NCBI GenBank assembly: GCA_933228895.1
Contig: OW121854.1
Location: forward strand, 132,289,926 to 132,353,925
Direction of reading: 5' to 3'
Source of the DNA: Platycnemis pennipes
Taxonomy: Eukaryota; Arthropoda; Insecta; Odonata; Platycnemididae
Length of the DNA: 64,000 nt
The notes beneath the pieces are model-generated. The model saw only the letters and a list, made by a program, of their open reading frames with translations. It was not told the origin of the DNA and ran no database searches. The translations under genes and the position numbers were made by a program. Below are positions 11,894 through 23,013 of the stretch, piece by piece; positions within the stretch are counted from its first letter, which is position 1, and every line of letters begins with the position of its first letter.

Positions 11894-12145
11894 ATATGCA
11901 AACATGGATAAGAGTGTTGGTAGGGGGGGGCTTGGACGGGAGCCTTGGCACTTACACCTTCTTGGCCCATTGTGCCAACCCCATGCCTGTCTGCCACATG
12001 CAGACAGGGGACAAGGGCGCCACGGTGAAGGTTATGTTCACCCATCCAAACCCCGTCCGGGCCCAACATTGCTTAACTTCGGTGTTCTTACGCGAACAGA
12101 GGTGTGTAAATGTGGCTCTGGGTCCTTGCCCCAATATGCAAACAT
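11894..12145 (-). mobile_element. 5S rRNA-derived SINE with 12-bp target duplication
   Basis: A 228-bp unit (11906-12133) bounded by a perfect direct repeat ATATGCAAACAT (11894-11905 and 12134-12145). Read on the minus strand, its first ~110 bp follow 5S rRNA: a TACAC...GTTC segment, then ACACCGAAGTTAAGCA, GGGCCCGG and TTTGGATGGGTGA. These correspond to the A-box/intermediate/C-box internal promoter of 5S genes. The second half (about 11906-12015) is unrelated to 5S and ends without a long A tail. A retrotransposed RNA polymerase III transcript with a 5S head is the defining feature of SINE3-type elements. A single processed 5S pseudogene is the alternative, but the non-5S 3' part argues for a composite SINE. 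It lies antisense in the Myb/SANT gene region. Confidence 0.75.
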
Positions 12146-12363
12146 AACTATAGCAAATACATACTCCCCACTTAATTAAACATAGTATTCTGCGATTGAA
12201 TGAAGAGGATACTTTAAAGTGGCTTTAGATATTGAGTGGGAATCAGCAATCTTAGCTTTCATTAGCTTAGCTTTAGTGACATTATTGTAGGAGTTGACTT
12301 TAAGGATTTTGCTCACTGTAAACCAAGAAAGAATAAATGGATGATAACTTACTACAAATATAG

Positions 12364-12750
12364 GTGGAGGTTGGCACTGTGAGTGACATGAAGGTCAAGC
12401 TTCCACCAGCAGTGGAGGTAAGTTTTTTTATAAATAATATTATGTATTTGGTTATTATCTCAGTCATTCTCCACATGTTTAACCTGGGCCAATAATCTAT
12501 TTCAGGGACTACTACTCCTTTCAGAAGTAAGTACCCTAATTTCACATTTATAATGGAGGAAAAAGACACAATATCTAACTTAAAATCCATGGAAAAGTTA
12601 ACACTGGTAAAATCAACTAACAAACATTTCTATCTCCTACAACTGTTATCAGCTTCTAGACAACCACGACCCAGAAGTGTCGTGGAAAGGATTGATCATG
12701 CTCATCAGGAGCTGAAGGAGTCAGAGGCTGAGCATTTAAAGGTGATGAAG
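12364..12750 (+). CDS. Possible 3' exons of the Myb/SANT-like gene
   Basis: Two exon-like blocks follow on the same strand. One is 12364-12418 (after ATATAG, before GTAAGT), encoding VEVGTVSDMKVKLPPAVE. The other is about 12654-12750 (after TTATCAG, before GTTGGT), encoding a charged, helix-prone RSVVERIDHAHQELKESEAE segment like the C-terminal coiled regions of Zeste-type proteins. I could not find a splice combination that keeps frame from exon 3 through both blocks. They may be alternative exons or part of a longer isoform. Confidence 0.3.
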
Positions 12751-12778
12751 GTTGGTACAATAGTCAATTGATTGTTTT

Positions 12779-13149
12779 CATGTGAAAAACTTAAGCTCAA
12801 GAAGAATAACAGCTGTATAGAAATTTATTACACTGATATCATTTTTCTACTCAGCAAATGTTGGGATTGTACAGATAAGATGTCAGTGCATTTACCAAAG
12901 AGGAACTGTTTTTAAGTAGGAAACACGCAAGGTGTAATTGCGTGTTCAGTGCAATTTTAAACACTTCGACTGCTTCGAAAACTGTTAACCGATATTTCTT
13001 CATCCTCCAAACATTCATGGTACAAAAGTGAAAAACATGGCGATGAAGTGCGTGAATGTCATGATCATTATGATTAAAACAAAAACAAAATAAGAAGCGT
13101 CCTCTTTTTTATGATCGAACTATGGTAACCCTACACGTGATTATTAAGT
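12779..13149. other. Unassigned spacer
   Basis: AT-rich, no supported feature. Confidence 0.4.
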
Positions 13150-13252
13150 TGACATGCTTCCATGTAGCATCATAGCTCTTGTATGCATGTTTGGCGTTCT
13201 CCACCCCCTGCCACACACCCTCGCGGTGGTTTGCAGGGTATTACGTAGATCA
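13150..13252 (+). mobile_element. CR1 3'-end remnant
   Basis: Contains CACCCCCTGCCACACACCC followed by TCGCGGTGGTTTGCAGGGTA and TTACGTAGAT, the conserved 3' end shared by all CR1 copies in this window. Only the tail is present. Confidence 0.75.
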
Positions 13253-13385
13253 ACGAAGAAGCGCTAGGTAGACGTCGTCAAAAGTAGTTCGTCAGGTCGA
13301 TTAGGTAAAGTTGATACGACAGGTAGGGTAAGCATACACGTGTGCATAAATGGTTAAGAATTATAACTTGCGCATTAAAAATGCA
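13253..13385. repeat. Dispersed repeat, copy 2
   Basis: Begins ACGAAGAAGCGCTAGGTAG and ends near the AATTATAACTTGCGC motif, similar to 1843-1965. It sits directly between two CR1 fragments. Confidence 0.45.
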
Positions 13386-13415
13386 GTTAAATCTGTAATA
13401 ATCATTTACTTTATA

Positions 13416-14057
13416 GGGAAATATGCGGCTGAGCGAAGAGAAAGCTACGATTTATAAAAAAATAGTACTTGGGAAATGGATGAGAAGACAAAAGAGCGAT
13501 GTTATTTTTCACTAGTTAGGCCCCACCTTGAGTATGCAGCCAGTTTATGGGATCCTAATGAAGTAGGGTTGATCAGAGAACTCGACAGTGTGCAGCGTAG
13601 AGCAGCTAGGTTCGTCAAAAGGTGTTACGATAGGTTGAGTCAGAATTAATACAAGAATTAGGGTGGGAATCATTATCAGAACGTAGGTTATAGTACAGAA
13701 TAAATCTATTAGAGAAATTTCAATCGGATAGCTTTACTGAAGATGTTAGGAACATATTAAAAACACCAGCGTATTATGCTAGATTCGACCAGATGAATAA
13801 GATTAGAGAGATAGATTGTCGTACAGATAGATTCAAAATGGCATTTTTCCCCCGTACTATAAGAGAACAGAATAGGCAGCATACCAAAGGGATAGGTAGG
13901 TGAAATATTTTAAGGTAGTCTGTAGGGCATGATGCAATTTATTAATCCTTTATATACAATAGATGCTAACAATCTAGTTACACTATAGTTGGTTGTCAGT
14001 AGTGCATGCTTGGTGATCTTCACCCCTCGCGGTGGCTTGCAGGGTGCTACGCAGATG
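13416..14057 (+). pseudogene. CR1 subfamily B ORF2 3' fragment
   Basis: Begins in the post-RT region (GGGAAATATGCGGCTGAGCG) and runs through the ERCYFSLVRPHLEYAASLWDP-type (split by a frame change) and KMAFFPRTIREQN-type coding blocks to the 3' end with CTCGCGGTGGCTTGCAGGG at about 14024-14045. Several indels and stops break the frame; for example, part of the SSVS segment is missing near 13640. It is a 5'-truncated, dead copy of the family represented at 52454-55069. Confidence 0.85.
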
Positions 14058-14199
14058 TGCCTGACCTGTTCATTACCCTGCACTATCACTACCCGTTATC
14101 GCTGGTGGCCGCCATTCAACCCTCAATCTCTCCCCTGTGGCTCTCCCTCGCATCTCCGGAAGAAAGCGCATCGCTTCCACTCGCTCAATTAGCCCCGTG

Positions 14200-14480
14200 A
14201 TGCCCTGCGCGCGACATGGGGGCTTCCTTTAATGAGGAGGGGGCGCGAAGGCCGTCGGCGCGCGCGCGCGCGAGAGCGCGGTGCATGCCGGGAGGAGGGG
14301 AAGTGGAGGGGAAGGAGGGGTGCCCTCAGTTGGTGTCGGTCGGCCGGGCAGTCGTGCAGTGAGCGAGCCACAGAAAGGGTGCGCTTGCGTGTGTGTGTTG
14401 TTGCGAGTGTGTTTGTGAGACCCAGACAGAGAAGGAGGCCCCCCCTGTATCTCCCTCGTGGGGTCCCCCATGGCCACGCC
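14200..14480 (+). promoter_or_regulatory. GC/CpG-rich block upstream of tolloid-like exon
   Basis: A sharp rise in G+C with a (CG)n run at 14258-14272, purine-rich GGAGGGGAAGTGGAGGGG near 14291-14310, then GTGTGTGTTGTTGCGAGTGTG. No TATA box is visible. The position directly 5' of a signal-peptide exon fits a 5' UTR and promoter region. Confidence 0.4.
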
Positions 14481-14521
14481 GCCCAGCAGATAGTGATATC
14501 CTCTCCTTTCGACCGGGAGCC

Positions 14522-14651
14522 ATGGAGCTGCTCTTCTTCCTGTTGGGGTTGCTGGCTTGCGCCGGCGCCGACTTCACGATCGAGGAACTCCTGACGAAGC
14601 GCTTCCCGAGGAAGGTGTCCGCAGACGTGGACATTGATCCCTGCAAAGCCG
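14522..14651 (+). CDS. First coding exon of a tolloid/BMP1-like metalloprotease (partial)
   Basis: ATG at 14522 in a good context (GGAGCCATGG) opens a frame whose first 16 residues form a clear signal peptide (MELLFFLLGLLACAGA). The exon continues with DFTIEELLTKRF and ends at DVDIDPCKA, one base before a GTGAGT donor at 14652. DPCKA followed by a split G-initial codon matches the DPCKA(A/G) sequence found near the start of tolloid/BMP1 family proteins, just before the GDIAL segment and the astacin protease domain. Those secreted proteases process procollagen and BMP antagonists. Only this exon is visible: no astacin or CUB exon is recognisable in the following 49 kb, so intron 1 would be very long or the exon may be orphaned. 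The assignment rests on a short segment. Confidence 0.5.
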
Positions 14652-14657
14652 GTGAGT

Positions 14658-17419
14658 GTCCCACACGATCCATCTGCCCCCTGTTATGCAGGGGCGGATG
14701 ACGCGCGCACGTGGTCTAATCTGTCGGAGGATGGAACCAACCAATCAATGCCTCCCATCGGTCGTTGATGTCGTGACAAATGCCCTCGGCCCACCGTTGC
14801 AGACCGTCGGGAATTCCACCCCTTCGGATTTGCTCCCCCTCCCTTCGCCGCTGTGGGAATGCAGACGAGGGTCCCGAGCGGCAGTGTGTGTACGGAAAGA
14901 GCATTCGACGATTACATCGCCAATGCTTTCCGATATCCTCCTCCAAATACTCGCAAGGTTTCTCACAATTCTCTCAGGATCTTATTCAATGCCTTGTGTA
15001 AATAGCTCAGTCTTTGGATTTGATGGTGTTTGGGGTGTGTGACAGTTATCAAGAGCGCAGAGGTGGATATTTTTATACGGAATAACAGAGTCCTTGCGGA
15101 ACAGAAGTTTTCCACACCTCCAGTTCTTGTGGTTACTTCCCATCGAGGCGTTACTGTCGCAGAGTGTCTCGTCGACGTCTGCTACTCATGTAATTAATCA
15201 CGATTGCTCCGTGAGCATCAACCGTGAATCAGTGTTGTGCTTTATTGAGATCCCAACGAGGACTCTCTGTACTTCTGACTAACCTGCCTTCCTCGCTTTT
15301 CCTGCCCCGGAGCATACTCGGCTATCCCTCCTTAACATCTAGTGTCCATTACGTGAAAGCGCCTTCTCGCGATAATCGCCGTTGCTAGTCCACAAACGCT
15401 TTGCAGTAGTAGGCATAACAAATGGAAAATGTGACGATTCCGACGTGCTGCATTAACATATCGTCGTCGGCTACTGCCGAATGTTATAACTTCTTCATTT
15501 TTAGCGGTATGTTTTCATAGTGAAACTGTGCATATCAATAATCAAAGCAACCAATGCTCATTTCAGTCATGGCGTGATAACTCTGACCATAGGTGCTGAG
15601 CATGGGATCCGACCTTGTTTTGCTCAATTTGGTTTACTAGTGTCCACCTGGAATTAAAGCTCGTGGATACTTGGGATCTCTTCCCTTTTACCCTCCGAGT
15701 GAGGTGTGCACCGCCATCATCAATTGGCGCGAGAGGAGGTCAATTACAAGTTGTTGTCAATGGAGATGCGCGGGCAGTTTGAGCGTCCGGACAGTGAGAA
15801 GACGGGCGAGACGAGTGCGCAAAACACTCAGTTTCACTCTTGAAAAAAAAACGTATTCCTGACTACATGTCTGTCAACGTAACGAGTTTCTCTCGAGTCA
15901 GTCGTTTCAAAAGTTGACTTCGATGATGCGCATGGGGTTTCGGCCCATGGACTGTTGGGAACATATCTTTGGCCTCGAGATTGTCTCTCTCGATCTGTCG
16001 CTCCAGTCTTTGCCCTCTCAAAAATGACACTTTTCTGGAAACACTCAAGAGTGTGTTCTGTGGATAACGATTCCATTCCAAGCGAGGAATATCGGTGATC
16101 CGGATCGAGACATTTCTGTGCCCCAACAGTGAAAACAATTTAGGCATCGAAAAAACGGAAGCATATTATTAAATCCTCCATCCATTTGTTTAAAGTCAAT
16201 AGGAATAATTTTCAAATAAGACTGACCCTTAGTGCCCAAGTATGCTAGTCAATTAAAAGTATGATTGTACTCACATTATGATCAATGAGCATCAGAAAAC
16301 TGCCCCATTTAATCTGGTAGGAATTCAATAGCATACAAAATATAGCAATGTGACGCTGAGTCAAACTGCATATTACTCGGGAGTTCACTCGACTGGCAGA
16401 ATTGTGCATTTATGAACAATCTGTTGCGAAATTCTTGACATTCAATTCGAAACCAATTGCGGAGATCTTAGACGGATTTATCTGCTGGTACGCGTGAACT
16501 TGGCCGCTTGCAATTGCTTGGAATTGAAGCCAGTGCAAAATTTCTTCCTCTTCTGCCTGAATTACGGGCTGTAGAGTGTTTTGGATAAAATATATTGCCA
16601 TGACACTTTCCACTTAACATATTTACAAGCACACTGACGATAATTGTTGATAGTCTACAATCGTTCCAAAGTATAGACGTAAAGGTTATGTCAAGAAAAC
16701 ATTTCCAGCACATCTAGAAACGAGCCTGGCTGTAAAACACAGTATGCAAAGAATGGCTTCAATTTTTTAGTTAAAAGCCCGCCTTTTTGCCTTCGATGAA
16801 AATACCGACGTGTATGGTTGATTTCTACGTTTCATGAACTGCAAAAGCTCAAAATGCGACTGAATTGTCTCGATCCCCGACTATTCCATCTTTCATTTCA
16901 GAAAGGACTGAATGTTCAAAACTTTGCTTTCATTGGTGTGATTCTGGCGTCGGTTTCCCGAAGCAGTTGGTGAATCCCTCCCAGTCATCGTGCCCACGAA
17001 AGCGACGACCCCCCTGCCACTCACCTCCCTTCACCTCTTTCCTACCATCCGTGGTTTCGATTGCATGGTCTGACATCATTAAGGTGGAACGATGGTCCCA
17101 AAATAGGAACGCTGCACACTCTGCACACCTCCTTCTGGATTTCTGAGCATCGGCTGCGAGTGCAAGTTGAAGCACGTTAACTACCTACTAGGTGAAAGAA
17201 ATGCGAGTTGAAACGAACGAAAGAAAAGATGTAGTGAAGTGTTCAGGCGTCAGCATTGCAGGAGAGAGGCATCAGTGGAGGAACAGGCGTATCAATCCGT
17301 AGATTAGGATTCGTGACAAGGGTTCTTGGCGAATGCGACGAGAAGACAGGAGCTGCTTATTAGTCCTCGTGAAGAATATATGCTGGTGGCATAGGGGGAT
17401 CCATTCGAAGAGGATATGA
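14658..17419. other. Probable intron, no feature seen
   Basis: If the exon at 14522-14651 is real, this is the start of its first intron. Frames here are short and without family motifs. I see no repeat copy with relatives in the window. Confidence 0.4.
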
Positions 17420-18025
17420 TGGAATTAGAAAAAAGTAGTACAAAGGAGGTCAACTAGATTTGTTAAATATCGTTGCGGTAATTTCATTAGTGTTTCCAGT
17501 TTAATAGAATAATTAGGTTGGAAATTACTATCTGGACGCTGGTCAAAAATTTAGGCTAAACCTTTTAAGTAAATTCGAAGCTAATTTGTTTACAAATGAC
17601 GTAAGATATTAAGAAGCCCTGCTTGTTATGCTAGGTTTGATCAGATAAAAGATTAGTGAGATAGATTGTCTTACCGATAGATTAAAATTGTCATTTTTCC
17701 CGCGTGCCATAAGAGAGAACAATAGGCAGCACAGCAAAGGGTGAAATATAGTCAGAGTAAGTACCTAGTCTGTAGTGCGTGAAGCATATTTTAATATTAC
17801 TAAAGGATGCATGCTGGGGGAAATGCAGATAATGTGATTGGAGAAAACCTTTCTAGCCATTGATCACTTCATTACGATGTGTACACAAACCATGTGTAAT
17901 TGCGCATGACTCGTGCATTTAACACAGTTTAATGATGTATTGTAGATCTTGTGTGCATGTTAGTACTTGTGCGTGGTTGGTGATCTTCCCTGCCCCCTGC
18001 CACTCACCCTCGCAGAGTACTATAA
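17420..18025 (+). pseudogene. Highly decayed CR1 ORF2 3' fragment
   Basis: Recognisable order of CR1 C-terminal blocks in broken frames: VQRRSTRFVK-like near 17440, a degraded SLIE-LGW-LLSGRWSKI region near 17490-17550, CYARFDQIKD near 17625, DCLTDRLKLSFFPRAIRE near 17670-17715, and a partial 3' end (CCCCTGCCACTCACCCTCGC) at 17994-18013. More diverged than the other copies, so older. Confidence 0.7.
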
Positions 18026-18294
18026 GGTGCGTAGGAGGGAGTACAGGCATTTTACAACTGAATGTAGGCGTGGGGGAGGATGGGAAAGGGGCCGCTGGAT
18101 TTCGCAGTGGCGGGAGGAGTGGATGGGTGTGTGGCAGGGGTCGCCAGACACGCGCTAATACGTGCCACTAATAGCAATAATAACGCTATTACTGCACGGA
18201 AGCATTAATTGTCACGTGCAACTAAATAGTCAGTGGCTACATAGAAATGAAGGGATTACTGGTTATGAAGGCACTTCTCAGCTTATATTCATCT
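18026..18294. other. Unassigned spacer
   Basis: No supported feature. Confidence 0.4.
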
Positions 18295-21200
18295 CCCTGG
18301 GGCCTAATTCTCGTTCTCTCGTATCGCGGGGCACTGAACGCGTACGCAAGTTTTAACAACTTCTCTTTGCGATCGCGTTCATGATAGCGTTCGCGATTAC
18401 AAGTTAGGTTCTCTAACCACAGAGGCGCTCGGAATTCTCTTACTATACATACTTATCACCAAAGTTAACGCAAGTTGCGTTGGAGAAGTTATCACGGCAT
18501 GGGAGGCAGTGATATGTCGATGGAATGTTATTATAGAGGAAATAAGAAGCTTAAAATATCTTATTTAGTTAACATTTTTACTATACAAAAACTTGGCAAC
18601 AGTGTATGACGCAGTCTCCTCAAGTTTCAGCGAAAAATGCATGTTTTTTTTGTTGCGAGGGGTATTGTCAGTGAAGCTTTTGTAGTTATATCTTTATGTT
18701 TATTCTTGAGATACCAACGAACATTATTATGGAAGAATAATGCAATTGTATTGACGCAAGTAATCATCATGTTAGGCTTTCATTAACTTCAGTTCGTTTA
18801 TTCATGAGATTCCATTTTTGTGAACAAGGTCTTTGGTCGTTGTTTACTTTAATTATCGACGTGGAATTATGATTGAACTGTTCATCGAAGTAATTCAACG
18901 ACAAGGCTACTCAAATTCATGAAGTCTCATGTACGCTACTAATTGGATAGGTATGCATGACATGTTATGAAATAGTATTGCGATTGCTTTGATGAAGTGA
19001 ACTTATCGTGATGTCTTGTTTAGCATCTGAAACTATTATGCACTATTATGTGGATAGATGTGTTGGAAAACGAGCTGCATACTCTCTTCAATATGCTGTG
19101 AAGTGTGTTTTTGTGATGATTCGGCTGTAATGTGAAATGCCGAGTGATCGTTCTTCGTAAACAGCTGTTCAGTGAAACCTTCCATGGTGCTTTCCAGTAA
19201 GTTTCGATAAAATACAGGTTCCTTAATGGATATCTTTGTGAATGTTAGTGTTGTGGAAGTGATAAATGGAGTTTGAATAGACTCAGTGCGAAATGGGCAT
19301 AATTTTTCAATACTGAATTCAAGAGTGAAATTTAATGGTTGTTGTTTTAATGTCGCTTTTATATTTTTAATAAAGCTAGATTATGAGCTAAATATGCTCT
19401 CCAGTCATCTTCCTTATTTCATGTCGTATAATATGCACATATCGAACAAGGCTTAACAAATTAATTTACTGATATTCTCTTCACTTACTTAGAGTCAACG
19501 TTTCTATGTCTCTTTTTGCCAAGGATTCAAACTATTGTAATTGGTGGAATAGAAATCCGTTCTTTGATATGACAATATCATACCTAGCCATTGTCTTAAA
19601 TTCGCTATGAAACCTGCTGTATATGTTTTTTCCTTCAAAACCCGCACTTGAAGTAGGTACTTGTGTAGGTGCCTGTGTAATTGGCTCTATTTGTTGTGGA
19701 TAGTGCCCTTCGCATAGATACTCGGATTGCCAACTTAGGTTGCTTTTGTGAAATGATTTTATTTTCAACTGGCATACCTATTCACTTGAACTAACTTATC
19801 TGGTAAGTTGTTATGCATTGAACGCATGCAGGCGCAGTTCAACGCGTTCTGTGAATTTTTCATTTCATCTGGCCATATTGAATTCATCTAATGAACTATC
19901 TAATGAATCTAGTGAATTGCGTTGATGCAATTTTCTGCTTACTCCATCTGTTCTCTGATGGAACCATGGGGAAATTTGTATCTTGGTAGGTACCTGTCTT
20001 TCATGTTCAACAAATATTTCTAGTTGTAGTGGTAAATTTCGTGGCATTGCACTATTCTTTAGCCATTGGCACATTATTTGTTAAAATTAGTTCAATTAAA
20101 ATTTACCTATGGCTAAAGATTTTTACTCCATGAGCCATATGATATTAATTTATTTACAGGATTATCAAAACATTATTGTAAAGTATGAATGAGCCACATT
20201 AGAAATATATTTACAGCAATATCATTAATTTGAAATATGAAAATATGTATCTTCAATCATCATAATTTTGAATGACAACACATTCTCATTTAATTTATCT
20301 TACAACATATTGTCCAGTTAAATTTTGTGAATTCTGTATTGCATTGTAATGCGCTATAAAATGTAGCAAGTAATCTACCTGTAAAAAATATTCTAAGCGT
20401 GATTCCGGGAATAATTAACCACTCTATGCCTTGTAGCATCATGATGCTAAAAAAATTATGTCAGCAATTGGAATAATATAAATTTCATTATGGACATATC
20501 TGCAAAGATATTTGATTCCTTGCATACTCTTTGAAAAATGTTTTCAGATTTATCAATTCACTCGCGCAACTGCTTTTTAATTATAGACGAACACTCTTAC
20601 CTTGTAGTTCCATCCGTCAATGGGGTCCTATACCATATTTTTTTAATTGCCGAATCTGATAGAGTTTGTAAAATAAAAAGACCCGTATTTTTCCGTTTTT
20701 TGATCCGACAATTATTTCCCGAGTTATAAGCGGCGAAAAACTGATGTTTTTAACCCTTTCGGAAAAGTGGGCGTGGTGCAACCTCTGACGTATATCGACT
20801 TCGTCCAATCAGAACTGAGCCCGCGAAGCTACTTTGCCTTATCGCAATGGGGGGGGGGGGGGGACACAGCTGACTCGGCCAATGGGAATGATTGCGACAG
20901 CATGTCAATGACGTCAATGACAATGTCAATTGACGTCAATGTTATCACAGTAGCTTTTTCGGTGGGCGTCACCTTTTGCTTATTTTAATTTTTGACTTAT
21001 GAGTGAATGGTTGTGGTTAGAAGATTAATTTTTTCACTAAAATTCTTTTTTCGTTTCCATCTAACGATTTCGTGTACAAAATTGCGATTTCGGTTCCGAG
21101 TAAACGCCCCCATTATTTTGACCCTGATATTTTATTTACCTATCTGACACTTTTTCGAGTATGAAATAAAAGACATTACTTAAATTTTCATTGTTAACTT

Positions 21201-21582
21201 ACCGAGTGTTACCTATCCCGTGAACACTAATTTCGTATTGTCTACAAGAATAAATGAACCGAATATATATGAATAAGTAAATAATCGAATACGATAGAGT
21301 TTCAATTATATTTATGATAAAAGTGTTACAAGCAAACTTATAACCTTTAAGCGTTTGAAAATGTTTATTTGTTAACTCTCGCCTTTTCGTCTGCTAACAG
21401 CTGCCACACGAAAGTCTAATCCAGTCGTATTGGCTGGAATCGATGACATAGTCACTTCCGAAGGTTTCAGGGCCGAAGTTACCCGAGCCTTATCACGAAC
21501 GCGAACGCAAAGAAATGCAATTCGCGTTAAGGTGAACCCCCGAGTCGTTGTCCCACGACAAGAACGAGAATTAGGTCCCTGG
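18295..21582. mobile_element. DNA transposon with long imperfect inverted ends
   Basis: The left end (18295-18390) and the reverse complement of the right end (21490-21582) share CCTAATTCTCGTTCT exactly. Further in they share CTTTGCG(A/T)TCGCGTTC and ATGATA/GTGATA in the same order, giving about 95 bp of imperfect terminal inversion. The 3.3-kb unit has no recognisable transposase. No target duplication is clear. It may be a non-autonomous element, or the decayed remains of an autonomous one. Confidence 0.5.
20800..20945. promoter_or_regulatory. Cluster of CRE and CCAAT-type motifs
   Basis: Two exact TGACGTCA (CRE/ATF) palindromes at 20909-20916 and 20931-20938 lie within 30 bp, inside a run of repeated TCAATGACGTCAATG words. 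CCAAT occurs in GTCCAATCAG (about 20805) and GGCCAATGGG (about 20880), and there is a run of about 14 G near 20850-20863. It looks promoter-like but no transcript is recognisable nearby, and it falls inside the inverted-end element. Confidence 0.3.
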
Positions 21583-21683
21583 TATGCATGTCATGTGAAA
21601 ACATGCATTACAAAATTACAAATTACAAATCACCTTCCAATCCCTTTGCTCTGTCATTATGATCCCTTACGATACGAAAAATG

Positions 21684-21832
21684 ACATTTTAATCCTATCG
21701 ACACGGCGATATCTTTAATCTTATTTATCTGATCGAATCTTGCATAATACGCAGGTTTTTTTTAAATTTATATCTAACATCTTCAGTAAAGCTATCTATT
21801 TTTAATTTTGGCGGGAGATTTAATCTGTTAAA
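21684..21832 (-). pseudogene. CR1 subfamily B fragment
   Basis: A 150-bp antisense piece of the ORF2 C-terminus: the minus strand gives the EDVRYKFKKTCVLCKIRSDK-like order (LTEDVR, YYARFDQ, DIDCR equivalents) with frame breaks. Compare 59950-60070 in the same orientation. Confidence 0.65.
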
Positions 21833-22980
21833 ACCATGATTAGGGCTAGCAGTCAGCTCATATTTGGGCGGAAAAATATGGCTGAACTTGATTCACGAGT
21901 GGCCTACTATACCTCATACGAATAGCCTCCAGTACCTTCCTATATCCTCGCAAAAAGCACGATTCCGTTCCCTCTGTGACGAACTGTTTAAGCATAGACG
22001 ATGTTTTCATTTCGGAGACGACAATGGCAAAGGCCTTAGCAACGCTCGGAACCGAAAAAAACCCAGTAAATTTCAACGTAAAATACGCATTTCCCTGAGA
22101 CTCCGAGGGCAAGATGTAAATCGGTTAACAGGATAAGAAAGTTTAAACATTCTCCCGTTAAATATAGAAAGAATGAAAGAAATCGATTAACATTTAGTTA
22201 CTTTACTGAGCGAAAGAAAAAATTCTTGTGCTTCCATAAGTTGAAACAGTGAATTTAAAGCAATGTAAATACATAATGGGCGCCAGAATCGATATCGTGC
22301 TCTTTTTTATAAAGCACCTTTTCTAGTGCATGCGCTACAATCCTAAAAAATTTTAGCTCAATCTGTTCAGTAGCTTTGAGGAGATGCGTAACGAAGATTA
22401 AACCGCCAGACAGACACCATTACATTTTTATACATTAGTATGGTATATGTAGCTTAATGAATAAAACTCCAAATGGACACACACACACACACACAATAAT
22501 AATCACAGGGCAGACAGATAAGGCGACACCAAAAGAAAAGACACGGAGGAGAACATACTTGTTCTAAATTTTCGAACATTCCTGAGAAGAGTAGAACGCA
22601 GATAATGGAGCGAGGCGAAGGGAGGAGGGGAAGTCCATCGTAATGCGGAAAGGTTGAGTGAGAGTAGGGAGATTGATTTCAGGCGAGGTAGTCGGAATGG
22701 AGGCGATTATCGTGATGCGGGGGAGCAACTGTCAAACCTACTATTATTATGGTGTGTGGAATCGTGGATGGGAGATTCCAATCGGGGTGGTGCAACAGTC
22801 AGGGACAAATAGCATGTTGCGATTGTTCGGCGAAAATTCGGGATAAAAGCGAAATACCAGCGAATTTAGTAAATAAGCGAAATGAGGTTATGAATACAAA
22901 AAAACTGGTAGGAAATGGCAATAAAAATATCTTTACATGTTTTTCTTTATGGAATATCCCTTTCTATACATTAAAACTAT
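21833..22980. other. Unassigned spacer with (AC)n
   Basis: A short (AC)n microsatellite lies at about 22478-22495. No gene or other repeat is supported. Confidence 0.5.
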
Positions 22981-23013
22981 GATTATTGTCATCATCATCA
23001 AGGGTCAACAATC

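Noticed and set aside
11904..12179. Plus- and minus-strand open frames of 60-110 residues over the 5S-derived unit
   Set aside because: They overlap a retrotransposed structural-RNA sequence with defined ends. The open frames come from its high G+C.
14232..14594. Plus-strand frame of 120 residues, Arg-rich, over the GC-rich block
   Set aside because: Created by the (CG)n and purine-rich tracts; it overlaps the better-supported signal-peptide exon in another frame.
22478..22495. (AC)n run
   Set aside because: An ordinary short microsatellite, no further interest.
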